Shown: positions 18,557 to 28,083, counted from the first letter of the stretch. The stretch: 64,000 bases of DNA from Tetragenococcus koreensis (GCF_003795145.1 NZ_CP027786.1:1984001-2048000), one strand, 5' to 3'. Made by a program: numbers and translations. The notes: a model not told the origin generated them from the letters alone.

Positions 18557-19198
18557 ATGCAAGCCTTCTTTTCAGAGTATGGTTCACAATTAATGAGTAA
18601 TTTACTGGAACACATTGTCATTTCATTTATGGCCCTTCTTTTAGGGGCAGTCGTTGCGATCCCTTTAGGCGTTTTATTGACAAGAACAAACAAAATCGCC
18701 GGTATCGTAATCAGTACGGCCAGTGCCTTACAAACGATCCCGGCACTCGCTCTGCTTACCTTAATGATCCCATTTTTGGGCGTCGGGCGTGCCCCTGCGA
18801 TCGTTGCATTATTTATTTATTCCCTACTGCCGATTTTACGTAATACTTATATTGGCATGCAAAATGTTGATCCCAATATTGTCGATGTTGCCAAAGGAAT
18901 GGGCATGACCAATCTTCAATCAATTAGAAGTGTTGAATTACCGATTGCAGTTCCTACGATCATGGCAGGTGTACGTTTAGCCGCCACTTATGTAATTGCT
19001 TGGGCCACACTTGCTTCTTATATCGGTGCCGGGGGTTTAGGGGTTCTCATCTTTAGTGGTTTGGACAACTATCAACCCGAATTGATTATCGGCGGTACGA
19101 TTCCAGCGATTTTACTGGCGTTAATCGCCGATTACTTACTAGAAAAATTAGAAACATTCCTTACTCCAATTTCTTTAAGGGGGGAAAGTGAACAATGA
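18557..19198 (+). CDS. opuCB: Osmoprotectant ABC transporter permease
   Basis: A 213-residue inner-membrane permease with about six hydrophobic helices. The BPD_transp_1 coupling loop is 'DVAKGMGMTNLQSIRSVELPIAVPTIMAG', which docks onto OpuCA. AAGGAGG precedes the ATG and only three bases separate it from opuCA. Its stop overlaps the next start (ATGA). It pairs with the second permease at 20122 to form a heterodimeric channel, as in OpuC/OpuB systems. Confidence 0.92.
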   Translation: MQAFFSEYGSQLMSNLLEHIVISFMALLLGAVVAIPLGVLLTRTNKIAGIVISTASALQTIPALALLTLMIPFLGVGRAPAIVALFIYSLLPILRNTYIGMQNVDPNIVDVAKGMGMTNLQSIRSVELPIAVPTIMAGVRLAATYVIAWATLASYIGAGGLGVLIFSGLDNYQPELIIGGTIPAILLALIADYLLEKLETFLTPISLRGESEQ

Positions 19199-20115
19199 AA
19201 AAAATAAAACATTTCCTTTTATTTTTAGGCGGGCTGCTTTTACTAGCCGGTTGTTCTTTCCCTGGTCTAGCATCAAACCAATCTGACGATACAATCGCTA
19301 TTACAGGCGGGATTACGACCGAAATGCAGATTATGGGTAGTATGGTTGCAGGAATGATCGAACATTATACGGATAAACAAACGACTGTGATCAATAACTT
19401 AGGAACGACCAATATTACCCACGAAGCAATGATGAATGGTGACGCAGATGTTTCAGCTATCCGCTATACCGGAACAGATATTGCATCTACGCTACTTTTA
19501 CCGCCGGAAAAAGATCCTGCTAAGGCATTAGAAGTTGTAAAAAAAGAATTTAAAGAACGTTACAACCAAGAGTGGATGGATTCCTTTGGCTTTGATAACA
19601 CTTATGTTTTCTTAGTACGTAAAGATACAGCAGAAGAATATAACTTAGAGACAGTGAGCGATTTAGAAGCTGTTGCCGACGAATTAACAGTAGGAGCTGA
19701 CCGCGCTTGGATGACCCGTGAAGGGGATGGATACCCAGGTTTTACAGAAGAATACGGTTTTGAATTTGATTCGATCATGCCTATGCAGATTGGTTTGGTC
19801 TATGATGCTGTAGCCGCACATCGGATGGATGCGGTATTAGGGTACTCAACAGATGGTCGGATCGCCAGTTATGGTCTAGTGATGTTAGAAGATGATCGTC
19901 AATTCTTTCCACCATATGACGCCTCTCCTATCATCAAAGGCGAATTGGCCGAAAGAGAACCCGAAGTAAAAGAAGCGATCGACCGCTTAGCGGGCACGAT
20001 TGATACAGAGACGATGCAAGAATTAAATTACGAGTCGGACAATAACTTAGTCGAACCATCAATTGTAGCTGAACGTTTCTTACAAGAAAATAATTATTTT
20101 GAAGATGAGGAGTGA
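19195..20115 (+). CDS. opuCC: Osmoprotectant-binding lipoprotein
   Basis: A 306-residue extracellular solute-binding protein tethered by lipid. The signal peptide 'MKKIKHFLLFLGGLLLLAGC' ends in a lipobox with the acylated Cys at residue 20. The mature part is an OpuAC-type fold for glycine betaine, carnitine or choline ('ITGGITTEMQIMGSMVAGMIEHY' opening). The mature protein is rich in Asp/Glu. It lies between the two permease genes, the usual opuC order. Confidence 0.92.
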   Translation: MKKIKHFLLFLGGLLLLAGCSFPGLASNQSDDTIAITGGITTEMQIMGSMVAGMIEHYTDKQTTVINNLGTTNITHEAMMNGDADVSAIRYTGTDIASTLLLPPEKDPAKALEVVKKEFKERYNQEWMDSFGFDNTYVFLVRKDTAEEYNLETVSDLEAVADELTVGADRAWMTREGDGYPGFTEEYGFEFDSIMPMQIGLVYDAVAAHRMDAVLGYSTDGRIASYGLVMLEDDRQFFPPYDASPIIKGELAEREPEVKEAIDRLAGTIDTETMQELNYESDNNLVEPSIVAERFLQENNYFEDEE

Positions 20116-20121
20116 TAGAAG

Positions 20122-20793
20122 ATGGATATGAGTCAAATGAATCTAATGCAGCAATTTGTTTATTACTTTCAAGAAAACGGGAGTTACGTTTTTTCTCAAT
20201 TTGTTCGTCACTTCTTAATCTCGCTTTATGGCGTGATATTCGCTGCCATCATCGGCATTCCGATTGGCATTATGATCTCAAAGCGAAAGACATTAGCTAG
20301 CTGGGTGGTTCGGGTTGCAAATGTTATCCAAACTGTCCCTGCCTTGGCAATGATCTCCATCCTAATGTTTGCCTTTGGGTTGGGCGTCAATGTGGTTATT
20401 ATCACCGTATTTTTATATTCATTGTTACCGATTATTAAGAATACGTACACGGGCATGACCCAAGTAGATAAGAATGCCTTAGACGTAGGGAAAGGAATGG
20501 GCATGACGGCCTGGCAACGCCTTTATATGATCGAATTGCCCTTATCTATTTCTGTGATCATGGCCGGCGTTCGAAATGCTTTAGTGCTTGCCATTGGGAT
20601 TACCGCGATTGGTACTTTCGTGGGCGCGGGTGGATTAGGAGATATCATTGTCCGTGGGACCAACGCGACAGATGGCGCTGCGATTATTCTAGCGGGGGCT
20701 TTACCCACCGCTTTAATGTCCATTGTAACTGATTGGCTGTTAGGGTTGATTGAGCATCAATTAGACCCATCGAGTCGTACCAGCAGAAGCTAA
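20122..20793 (+). CDS. opuCD: Osmoprotectant ABC transporter permease (second)
   Basis: A 223-residue permease homologous to opuCB, with the coupling loop 'DVGKGMGMTAWQRLYMIELPLSISVIMAG' and about six membrane helices. GAGGAG lies upstream of the ATG and six bases separate it from opuCC. It closes the operon and is followed by a strong terminator. Confidence 0.92.
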   Translation: MDMSQMNLMQQFVYYFQENGSYVFSQFVRHFLISLYGVIFAAIIGIPIGIMISKRKTLASWVVRVANVIQTVPALAMISILMFAFGLGVNVVIITVFLYSLLPIIKNTYTGMTQVDKNALDVGKGMGMTAWQRLYMIELPLSISVIMAGVRNALVLAIGITAIGTFVGAGGLGDIIVRGTNATDGAAIILAGALPTALMSIVTDWLLGLIEHQLDPSSRTSRS

Positions 20794-20827
20794 AGGCGTC
20801 TAAAAATTATTTGTTTAAATAAATGAG

Positions 20828-20866
20828 AAAGGGACCAAACGGAAATTATCGTTTGGTCCTTTTTAT
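20828..20866 (+). terminator. Rho-independent terminator of the osmolyte transporter operon
   Basis: GGACCAAACG and CGTTTGGTCC form a perfect 10-bp stem with an 8-nt loop followed by TTTTTAT. Confidence 0.92.
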
Positions 20867-20910
20867 ATTTGAATATGGATCATTCTTAGATTAATAAGTC
20901 AGAACTTTGA

Positions 20911-22734
20911 CTATTTTTTCAAGTGATAACTATAGGTACTAACAATAATATGTTGTCGCCAAGAAAGTCGAAATTGTAAGCGTAAATTCGTTTGGTTGTG
21001 TAAGATATTTTGCCAGCGATGCCTTGGGACAAATTGAGAAATGATAACCGTTGTTGTATGGTCTTGCTTTCTAGCTTCTTTACTAACCAAATCTACATAT
21101 CGAATAACAGGATTTTCAATCGAACGGTATGACGTTCGTACAGCAGTAAAATGGACACCAGGAAAAAGGTTTTTAAATTCATTCTCGATTTGCTTTTCTT
21201 TTTGTGCATCTTCTTCCAACGATACATGCATCGCAATCACTGTATCTCCAATAGAACGTGCATAGTCTAAAGCGCCAATATTTACTTTTGTCACATTTCC
21301 TACTAAAACAATCACTGTGTTCCCTTTATATTTGTGTAGTTTTACCGCCTCTTCTACTCGTAACTGTTCAGAGACGTTTTGATAATGGTCATGGATTTTA
21401 TAAAAAATGAAGAGTAGTACAGGCATAATGATAAAAAATGGCCAGATATCATCCAAACGATAGACAAATAAAATGACAATAATAGCAAATGAAATGAACG
21501 CGCCCACAATATTTGCAAATGATTTTTTCAACCATGAAATCTTCTCATTATACCATTTAACAACCATTCCTGACTGAGATAAAGCAAAAGGAATAAAGAC
21601 TCCAATTGAATACAGTGGGATTAGTCGCTCCGTTGATCCTTGGAAAATAAACAATAGTACAATAGAACCTGCTGCTAAAGTTATAATCCCATTAGAATAC
21701 CCTAAACGGTCGCCTCGATCCTGATACATATGAGGCATAAATTTATCTTTAGCTAAGTTGTAAGCCAAAACTGGAAAAGCTGAAAAGCCCGTGTTAGCAG
21801 CGACGGCTAAAATAAAAGCTGTTGCAAACTGTAACAGATAGTAAAGAAAACCATGTCCAAAAACGGCCTCACCAATTTGTGATAACACAGTCACTTCTTT
21901 TTCAGGCACAATTCCATACCAATAGTTAATAAAGGTAATTCCGACAAAGAAAAAACCTAAAATCATCGCCATAATGGCTAAGGTAGCTGCAGCATTTTTA
22001 GCACGCGGTTTTTTGAAAAAAGGAACTGCATTACTAATCGCTTCCACTCCTGTTAAAGAAGAAGAGCCAGAAGAAAAAGCACGCAAAATCAAAGCTAAAG
22101 AGATACCTGAAATTGCAGTTCCCGGAACAGCGGTTGCATTAAGTGGAACTATACCAGCAGTGATTTTAAATAACCCTACAAAGATTAAAGCAATAATTAT
22201 AACGATGAAAGTATATACAGGAATCATCAAAAAACTAGCCGATTCTCTAAGACCGCGTAAATTCACCATCATAATCAGTAAGACAATCACAGCAGAAATG
22301 CCTACTTGATGACCGTATAAAGCTGGAATAGCTGATATAATCGCTTCAGCGCCAGCAGAGACAGATACAGCAACCGTTAACATATAGTCAATTAATAATG
22401 AACCTCCTGCGACAAGCCCCGCTTTTTCACCAAGGTTCTCGCTACTAACAACATAGGCGCCACCACCATGAGGATACGCATGAATAATTTGCCTATAAGA
22501 CAATGTTAAAGAAACTAATAAAATAATTACAAAAGCAGCAATTGGCAGTGAATACCAAATCGCAGCAACTGAAAGTGTGACTAACACAACCACAATTTGT
22601 TCTGTCCCATAAGCTATGGACGATAATGCATCTGAAGAAAGCAAAGCTAACGCAGCGAATTTACTTAAACTTTGTTCATCGTTTTCTTCAGATTTTAACG
22701 GTTTACCTACTAAAAGACGTTTTAAATGTTTCAC
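20911..22734 (-). CDS. kimA: KimA-type high-affinity potassium importer (APC family)
   Basis: A 607-residue transporter, the same length as B. subtilis KimA (YdaO) and similar throughout: 'LLVGKPLKSEENDEQSLSKFAALALLSSDALSSIAYGTEQ', 'YPHGGGAYVVSSENLGEKAGLVAGGSLLIDYMLTVAVS' and the C-terminal 'RWQNILHNQTNLRL' with 'YHLKK' end. It has about twelve membrane helices and a cytoplasmic C-terminal domain of ~150 residues. KimA imports K+ with protons and is inhibited by c-di-AMP in B. subtilis. The start is GTG after GAGGAG. No ydaO (c-di-AMP) riboswitch is recognisable upstream. Confidence 0.85.
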   Translation of the reverse strand: MKHLKRLLVGKPLKSEENDEQSLSKFAALALLSSDALSSIAYGTEQIVVVLVTLSVAAIWYSLPIAAFVIILLVSLTLSYRQIIHAYPHGGGAYVVSSENLGEKAGLVAGGSLLIDYMLTVAVSVSAGAEAIISAIPALYGHQVGISAVIVLLIMMVNLRGLRESASFLMIPVYTFIVIIIALIFVGLFKITAGIVPLNATAVPGTAISGISLALILRAFSSGSSSLTGVEAISNAVPFFKKPRAKNAAATLAIMAMILGFFFVGITFINYWYGIVPEKEVTVLSQIGEAVFGHGFLYYLLQFATAFILAVAANTGFSAFPVLAYNLAKDKFMPHMYQDRGDRLGYSNGIITLAAGSIVLLFIFQGSTERLIPLYSIGVFIPFALSQSGMVVKWYNEKISWLKKSFANIVGAFISFAIIVILFVYRLDDIWPFFIIMPVLLFIFYKIHDHYQNVSEQLRVEEAVKLHKYKGNTVIVLVGNVTKVNIGALDYARSIGDTVIAMHVSLEEDAQKEKQIENEFKNLFPGVHFTAVRTSYRSIENPVIRYVDLVSKEARKQDHTTTVIISQFVPRHRWQNILHNQTNLRLQFRLSWRQHIIVSTYSYHLKK

Positions 22735-22794
22735 TTTTTTCTCCTCATTTACCCAACAATAAAATTATTTTATAAGCTAAAAAAGCTTAATATC

Positions 22795-22852
22795 AGGCGT
22801 TTAAGTCCTTTTTATTAAAAATGAATTTACGCCTATTCCAAGTAAAAGTCAA
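22795..22852 (-). promoter_or_regulatory. kimA promoter with flanking inverted repeat
   Basis: On the minus strand TTGACT (22852-22847), 17 bp, TAAATT (22829-22824) is a good promoter. An inverted repeat AGGCGT/ACGCCT (22795-22800 and 22829-22834) spans the transcription start region. The rest of the 357-bp gene-free interval to proC shows no riboswitch motif I can name. Confidence 0.5.
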
Positions 22853-23050
22853 TTAGAGTTATCGGTTATATCCATAGTATTTTTTTAGGTAAACTGCATT
22901 TTCCATCAGCTTTTCTAAGGAAAGGAATCTTTTCTGAAAATTAAAAATTTATTCTATTGGTCAAAGCAACGACCTTTACGGTAAACCACTTGGTGTAAAT
23001 ATATGTAATCTATACCACGGTGATTAAGCATATACTTTTTCTTAAGGCAC

Positions 23051-23086
23051 AAAAAAAAGCAGAACGTTAGCAAACGCTCTGCTTTA
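23051..23086 (-). terminator. Rho-independent terminator after proC
   Basis: On the minus strand AAGCAGAGCGTT and AACGTTCTGCTT (one G-U pair) form a 12-bp stem with a TGCT loop, followed by eight T residues. Confidence 0.9.
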
Positions 23087-23091
23087 TTTTA

Positions 23092-23898
23092 TTATTTGTT
23101 CATTTCATGGTTTTTCTTGGCGGCAGCTTCAACTGCCTTCATGACACTCGCACGAAAATTACTTTCTTCTAAAGACTGAACCGCTGCAATAGTGGTCCCC
23201 TTAGGTGAAGTCACCATATCTTTTAACTCTCCTGGATGTTTTCCTGTATCTTCTACCATTTTAGCAGCACCTAAAACTGCTTGAGTTGCAAATTCATAAG
23301 CATCGTCTCTGGGCAATCCTTCTAAAACAGCGCCATCAGCTAAAGCTTCAATAAATAAGTAAACATAAGCTGGTGCAGATCCGGAAACGCCCACGACAGC
23401 ATCAATTAATTCTTCTGAAACAACCTTTGCTTTCCCAAAACTGTCGAACACATCTACTACAAGTTGTATTTCTTCTTGAGTGGTAAGTTTATTGGGTGAA
23501 ATGGATGACATCGCCTGGTTCACCATCGCAGGTGTATTTGGCATAGCACGAATAATCTTATGCGGCCCAGTTAACTTTTCAATTTGTTGAATACTTACAC
23601 CGGCTGCAATTGAAACGAGCACGTGCTCCTTTTGTAAATAAGGGTTTATTTGCGGAAGTATCTGAGTTAAGATCGTCGGTTTTACCGCGAAGATAATCAG
23701 ATCAGACTGCTGAAACAATTCCTCTTCCCGCAAAATTACCTGGATACCATAAGTTTCCTCTACCTTTTTTAAGGTCGGTTCATAGCGATGATTATAAACA
23801 TAGATCTCTTCTTTTTGGTAAAATCCAGAGTTAATCAACCCAGAAATAATTGCTTGAGCCATATTACCTGCTCCATAAAACCCGATCGTATGTTTCAC
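23092..23898 (-). CDS. proC: Pyrroline-5-carboxylate reductase
   Basis: A 268-residue enzyme for the last step of proline synthesis, reducing P5C to proline with NAD(P)H. The Rossmann 'IGFYGAGNMAQAI' opens the protein; 'AVKPTILTQILPQI', 'RAMPNTPAMVNQAMS' and 'DAVVGVSGSAPAYVYLFIEAL...VLEGLPRDDA' are conserved. I chose the GTG at 23898 with GAGGAG nine bases upstream; the GTG three codons earlier sits on top of that site. Proline is also a compatible solute. Confidence 0.93.
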   Translation of the reverse strand: MKHTIGFYGAGNMAQAIISGLINSGFYQKEEIYVYNHRYEPTLKKVEETYGIQVILREEELFQQSDLIIFAVKPTILTQILPQINPYLQKEHVLVSIAAGVSIQQIEKLTGPHKIIRAMPNTPAMVNQAMSSISPNKLTTQEEIQLVVDVFDSFGKAKVVSEELIDAVVGVSGSAPAYVYLFIEALADGAVLEGLPRDDAYEFATQAVLGAAKMVEDTGKHPGELKDMVTSPKGTTIAAVQSLEESNFRASVMKAVEAAAKKNHEMNK

Positions 23899-23903
23899 TT
23901 TAC

Positions 23904-24194
23904 TCACTCCTCTGTTTTAAATGTGATCACTTTGCCATTTTCAGCGTGCAAATATCCTCTTTGCGGCACTTGCAAATGTAAGTATAAAGAAAATGATAAT
24001 TCACAGATGTGCTCTTTTTCACCTTGTTGAAAGACTCCGTACCATTTCCCTAGATCTTCTGCTTTTTTCTTAGAAACAAGTAAATAGTAACCGCGAATCA
24101 CTTGTTTTTCTGTTTTACGTAAAATATGTTGAATTTGGTTATAAACAAAAAACAACAGTAGTCCTATTGTAATGATAACAACCAGATAGCCCAA
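23904..24194 (-). CDS. Small single-pass membrane protein, unknown function
   Basis: About 96 residues from a TTG at 24194, preceded by AGCAGGTG. The N-terminus 'GYLVVIITIGLLLFFVYNQIQHILRK' is one membrane helix with a basic end, then a ~65-residue soluble part containing 'GKWYGVFQQGEKEHICELSFSLYLHL'. I do not recognise a family. It lies between mazF and proC with minimal spacing and is probably cotranscribed. An earlier ATG at 24233 would overlap mazF and lacks a binding site. It does not resemble a MazE-type antitoxin. Confidence 0.55.
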   Translation of the reverse strand: MGYLVVIITIGLLLFFVYNQIQHILRKTEKQVIRGYYLLVSKKKAEDLGKWYGVFQQGEKEHICELSFSLYLHLQVPQRGYLHAENGKVITFKTEE

Positions 24195-24210
24195 GTTTTC
24201 ACCTGCTCTT

Positions 24211-24582
24211 TTATGTACTGAGCCCTTCTTCATTAATGACGATATCGATTCCCACACTAATTTTCAGTGCTTCATTAGCTTTTTCCATAGTCTCTTCTTC
24301 TAATACACACACTTTTTCTTTTAATCGTGTTTTATCAATCGTGCGGATTTGTTCTAACAAAATGACCGAATCTTTATCTAATCCTTTGTTCGTTTTTTCA
24401 ATATCGATATGCGTAGGTAATTTTGATTTCTCCATTTTTGCCGTTACAGCAGCTACAATGACCGTTGGGCTAAAATAATTGCCCAAATCGTTAGAAACAA
24501 TCAGAACAGGGCGAACACCGCCTTGTTCTGAACCTACGACTGGAGATAAATCTGCGTAGTAAATCTCTCCGCGTTTTATCAT
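24211..24582 (-). CDS. MazF/PemK-family endoribonuclease toxin (NdoA-like)
   Basis: A 123-residue protein close to B. subtilis NdoA/MazF: '[31 protein letters not shown]' with the catalytic Arg, '[19 protein letters not shown]', '[17 protein letters not shown]'. Such toxins cut mRNA at short sequences. The start is ATG 24582, nine bases after AAAGGA. It overlaps the end of alr by nine bases, so no antitoxin gene lies between alr and the toxin, unlike the alr-ndoAI-ndoA order of Bacillus. The downstream gene is a membrane protein. Confidence 0.9.
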   Translation of the reverse strand: MIKRGEIYYADLSPVVGSEQGGVRPVLIVSNDLGNYFSPTVIVAAVTAKMEKSKLPTHIDIEKTNKGLDKDSVILLEQIRTIDKTRLKEKVCVLEEETMEKANEALKISVGIDIVINEEGLST

Positions 24583-24587
24583 AGACA

Positions 24588-25703
24588 TCATCCTTTTCCC
24601 ACATATTCTCTTGGTACACGTCCTGAAATTAAGCAAGCCACTTCATAATTGTTCGTACCTTCATATGCAGCGATATCTTGCAAGGTGATTTCTTTTGTTC
24701 CATCTTTTCCAACTAACGTTACTTTCGTTCCTTCTTCTATTTTTTTTGGTAAACGCACCATAATTTGATCCATGCATACACGACCCACAACTTCGCAAGG
24801 TTCTCCACTAATTAACACGTGAAATCCTTGCATTTGACGAGTATACCCATCTGCATAACCAATTGGAATAGTAGCAATCCATTCTTCTTTATTTGTTTCA
24901 TACGTTTTCCCGTAGCCAATACCAAATCCCTTAGGTAATTTTTTCGTTTGGACAATCTCCGATACTAAAGAAAGAGCTGGTTGTAGTGGATAAGTTGGTT
25001 CAAGTGCAGTTCCTGAGGGATTTAGTCCATACATTGCTATCCCTAAACGGACCATGTTGCCTACATCTTCGTGCCACATAGCAGTCGCACTATTAGCTGT
25101 ATGAATATATTTAGGCTTATAGGGCAAAGCCTGCAATATATCATTAAAGCATTGACTTTGTGCTTGAAAATATTGTGCATCTTCTTGATCTGCTGTCGCA
25201 AAATGCGTGAAGATGCCTTCCCAATAAAAGTGTTCTTGTTTTTCAATCACTTCTATTGCCTGATTAATTTCGTCAGAATTTAAAAAGCCGATCCGTCCCA
25301 TGCCGGTATCTGCTTTGATATGTATACGCAGTGTTAAAGAAGTATCTGCTAAATAACTAGCTGCTTCTTTTAGCCAGCCTATTTCTGCCACCGGTACAGA
25401 TAGATTGTAAGCCGCTGCTAAGCGAACATCTGCTGGTGAGATAATACCTAAAATAAGAATGGGGTGGGTAAGCCCATTGTGGCGCAACTCCAGTGCTTCG
25501 TCAAGCGTAGCCGTACAAAAACCTTCAGCACCAGCTTTCAAAGCTGCCTGAGCAATAGGAACGGCGCCATGACCATAACCATCTGCTTTAACCACGGCAA
25601 AAATTGCCTTATCGGCATGCCGTTGCTTTTCCTGTGCAACATTTTGTTGGATAGCATTTAAATCAATGATTGCTTTTGTAGGACGGTGATATGAGATAGC
25701 CAA
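24588..25703 (-). CDS. alr: Alanine racemase
   Basis: A 371-residue PLP enzyme making D-alanine for peptidoglycan and teichoic acids. The PLP lysine lies in '[13 protein letters not shown]' near residue 40, and the second catalytic base Tyr in '[11 protein letters not shown]' near residue 265. '[10 protein letters not shown]' is conserved. The start is TTG with AAGGA eight bases upstream. It sits between acpS and mazF, the usual Lactobacillales order. Confidence 0.95.
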   Translation of the reverse strand: MAISYHRPTKAIIDLNAIQQNVAQEKQRHADKAIFAVVKADGYGHGAVPIAQAALKAGAEGFCTATLDEALELRHNGLTHPILILGIISPADVRLAAAYNLSVPVAEIGWLKEAASYLADTSLTLRIHIKADTGMGRIGFLNSDEINQAIEVIEKQEHFYWEGIFTHFATADQEDAQYFQAQSQCFNDILQALPYKPKYIHTANSATAMWHEDVGNMVRLGIAMYGLNPSGTALEPTYPLQPALSLVSEIVQTKKLPKGFGIGYGKTYETNKEEWIATIPIGYADGYTRQMQGFHVLISGEPCEVVGRVCMDQIMVRLPKKIEEGTKVTLVGKDGTKEITLQDIAAYEGTNNYEVACLISGRVPREYVGKG

Positions 25704-25720
25704 AATACTTTTCCTTCTTT

Positions 25721-26074
25721 CTATGTTTCCAAAACAATTTGTGCCAAAGCCAATTCATCCGTATGAGTGATAGAGACAAATACCGCTCCTTCTGTGAAAG
25801 GTGAAGCAGTGACCACTGGGGCCCCCGCAGAGTTGGGCAAAACTTCAATTTCTTGTAAGGATATTTTTCCAATACCTGTACCCCAAGCCTTTGCAAATGC
25901 TTCTTTGCAAGCGAAACGGCCACCTAAAAACTCAATCTGTCGTTTAGCAGATAGCTGTGAAAATAATTGGTATTCCTTTTCAGTCAAAATGCGTTTGATT
26001 AATTTGGGTTTTTCATGAATTATATTTTTGATACGTCCTAATTCAACGACGTCTAAGCCAGTACCATAAATCAT
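25721..26074 (-). CDS. acpS: Holo-[acyl-carrier-protein] synthase
   Basis: A 117-residue phosphopantetheinyl transferase that activates acyl carrier protein. 'MIYGTGLDVVELGRI' carries the Mg-binding Asp8, and 'FLGGRFACKEAFAKAWGTGIG' carries the catalytic Glu and Lys. 'VSITHTDELALA' matches the family end. It is the first gene after the cshA terminator, 17 bp upstream of alr. Confidence 0.94.
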   Translation of the reverse strand: MIYGTGLDVVELGRIKNIIHEKPKLIKRILTEKEYQLFSQLSAKRQIEFLGGRFACKEAFAKAWGTGIGKISLQEIEVLPNSAGAPVVTASPFTEGAVFVSITHTDELALAQIVLET

Positions 26075-26150
26075 CTCGTTTACTCTTTTCTTAGAATTTA
26101 CACTTATTCTATCAAATTTTTTTGAAAAACTATAGAATATTTACGCTAAA

Positions 26151-26195
26151 ACAAAAAAATGATTGAGAAAATTAAATTTTCTCAATCATTTTTAC
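26151..26195. terminator. Bidirectional Rho-independent terminator after cshA
   Basis: AATGATTGAGAAAATT and AATTTTCTCAATCATT form a 16-bp perfect inverted repeat with a minimal loop, with T-rich tails on both strands. Confidence 0.88.
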
Positions 26196-27731
26196 TTAAT
26201 TTTTGCCGTTTCGGATAACAAAATCTTGTTTCTTTTCACTTCCACGTCGGCTCTTTTTAGGTTGACCTTCTTTATTACCAGGTCCCTTATTATTTTTCTT
26301 ATGGTAGTCTTTATTATTTTTACGACGATCTTGCCGATAATTTCCATTATCACGGTCACGTGAGTAGTTCTTACGGCGGCCTTGTCCTTTGTTTTGTTTA
26401 CCCTTGCCCTTAGGTAAAGGACGTTCCGGAGTAATTTTTACTGGCACAACGTCAGCAGGATCTTTGGCTAAGGTCTTCAATAATAAAGCAGCTAGATCTT
26501 GTGCTGAATAACGTTCTAACAAGTCATTAGCTTCTTTGCTATACTTGTCCAAACCATTTTCAGCCATTTTTTCGTCGATCGTTTCTACCGCTTGAGTAAC
26601 TTGTCCTTTAAACGCTTCCTTATCAGAAGGTGGACGCATCGGCGTCATACGTTTTTTCGTCAAGTTTTCAATAACATGTAGATAATTCATTTCATTTGGC
26701 GTCACAAAAGTAACAGAAACACCGCTTTTTCCAGCACGTCCTGTCCGACCGATACGGTGAACATAACTTTCCGGATCTTGTGGGATATCATAATTATAAA
26801 CATGCGTCACACCAGAAATATCCAAACCTCTAGCAGCCACGTCTGTTGCAACTAAAATATCCAGTTGACCTTTTTTAAATGACCGTAATACGCTCATACG
26901 TTTTTGTTGCGAAAGGTCACCGTGGATTCCTTCTGCTTTGTAGCCACGTGCTTCTAATCCGCGTGCTATTTCATCCACACGACGTTTTGTACGACCAAAA
27001 ATAAGCGTTAATTCTGGTAATTGAACATCAAAAAGTCGAGTCATAATGTCGAATTTTTCATAATCTTTGGCACGTACATAATATTGATCAATCGAATCAG
27101 CAGTCATTTCTTTTGCTTTGATCTGAACGTGATGTGGATCTTTCATAAATTTCACACCGATAGATTTAATTTCTTTAGGCATGGTAGCTGAAAACAGTAA
27201 TGTTTGTCGTTTATCAGGGACTTGGGCAATAATTTTTTCGATATCTTCCAAAAAGCCCATATTCAGCATTTCATCTGCTTCATCCAGCACCAATGTTTCC
27301 ACGGTAGAAAGCTTCAACGTACGGCGGTTGATATGGTCAAGCATCCGGCCAGGTGTTCCTACTACAATATGTGGATGATCTTTTAATTGGCGAATTTGAC
27401 GTCCAATATCAGCACCACCGTAGACTGCTTGTACCTTAATTTTTTTCTCTTTACCTAAACGGAATAGTTCTTCTTGTGTTTGAATCGCTAGCTCCCGCGT
27501 TGGCGAAATAACCAATCCTTGAATTTGTTTTTTGTTAGTATCGATTTTTTCTAACATAGGCAAACCAAAAGCAGCTGTTTTACCAGTACCTGTTTGCGCC
27601 TGTCCAATCACATCTTTACCTTGCATGGCTAATGGAATGGTTTCTTCTTGAATCGGTGTTGCTTCTTCAAAACCGCTTTTTTGTACAGCGTCTAATAAGA
27701 CCTGTGATAAATCTAGTTCTTTAAATTTCAA
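26196..27731 (-). CDS. cshA: DEAD-box ATP-dependent RNA helicase CshA
   Basis: A 511-residue helicase for mRNA decay and ribosome assembly. The Q motif '[15 protein letters not shown]', 'AQTGTGKT', 'PTRELA', 'TPGR', 'DEAD', 'SAT' and 'HRIGRTGR' are all present. The last ~90 residues are a basic Arg/Lys/Gly/Asn-rich tail that should bind RNA. The start is TTG 27731, six bases after GAGGAGG. A promoter about 310 bp upstream gives it a long leader with a terminator-like hairpin. It lies in the conserved murF-cshA-acpS order. Confidence 0.94.
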   Translation of the reverse strand: MKFKELDLSQVLLDAVQKSGFEEATPIQEETIPLAMQGKDVIGQAQTGTGKTAAFGLPMLEKIDTNKKQIQGLVISPTRELAIQTQEELFRLGKEKKIKVQAVYGGADIGRQIRQLKDHPHIVVGTPGRMLDHINRRTLKLSTVETLVLDEADEMLNMGFLEDIEKIIAQVPDKRQTLLFSATMPKEIKSIGVKFMKDPHHVQIKAKEMTADSIDQYYVRAKDYEKFDIMTRLFDVQLPELTLIFGRTKRRVDEIARGLEARGYKAEGIHGDLSQQKRMSVLRSFKKGQLDILVATDVAARGLDISGVTHVYNYDIPQDPESYVHRIGRTGRAGKSGVSVTFVTPNEMNYLHVIENLTKKRMTPMRPPSDKEAFKGQVTQAVETIDEKMAENGLDKYSKEANDLLERYSAQDLAALLLKTLAKDPADVVPVKITPERPLPKGKGKQNKGQGRRKNYSRDRDNGNYRQDRRKNNKDYHKKNNKGPGNKEGQPKKSRRGSEKKQDFVIRNGKN

Positions 27732-27889
27732 ATAAATCCTCCTCTTTAGAAACATGAGAAAGGGTTGCTATTTTTTCTCTCTCACTTTTATGAAGCGTCA
27801 GTCTTTTTCTGCGATAGCTTACAATCTTGTCCCTGAATATAAATTAAAAGCATCGTTTCTACCGAAAAACCGCTTCTTGAAGGCATTAG

Positions 27890-27930
27890 AAAAGGCTAGG
27901 ACAAAACCAGTTCTTTTTTTGTCTTAGCCT
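27890..27930 (-). terminator. Terminator-like hairpin in the murF-cshA interval
   Basis: On the minus strand AGGCTAAGACAAAA and TTTTGTCCTAGCCT form a ~14-bp stem with one offset, followed by TTTTCT. It may end the ddl-murF transcript, but it also lies inside the cshA leader if the promoter at 28039-28067 is used, so it could be an attenuator. Confidence 0.65.
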
Positions 27931-28038
27931 CATTCATTTGAATTTATTCTGACGAATTTTGCTATTTCTATAACCTATAAAAAGGTTGGTTTATTTATCA
28001 GTTATTTCAATTATACTTCATCTTTCGGCACGTTTAAC

Positions 28039-28067
28039 AGTATAACATGATTTGAAACTTTCAGCAA
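28039..28067 (-). promoter_or_regulatory. Promoter upstream of cshA (extended -10)
   Basis: On the minus strand TTGCTG, 17 bp, TATACT, with TGT immediately before the -10 (extended -10). It lies just after the murF stop, about 310 bp before the cshA start, and nothing else is encoded in between. Confidence 0.6.
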
Positions 28068-28083
28068 GTTTCCAGATTTAATT

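Noticed and set aside
22735-23091. ydaO-type c-di-AMP riboswitch upstream of kimA
   Set aside because: The conserved GGGGUGAA and GCCGAAUCCG-like blocks are absent on the minus strand and the region is uniformly AT-rich; only a promoter and an inverted repeat are supported.
26196-26363. Hydrophobic plus-strand frame over the cshA tail
   Set aside because: It mirrors the basic repeat-rich tail of cshA read on the other strand; no promoter or binding site.
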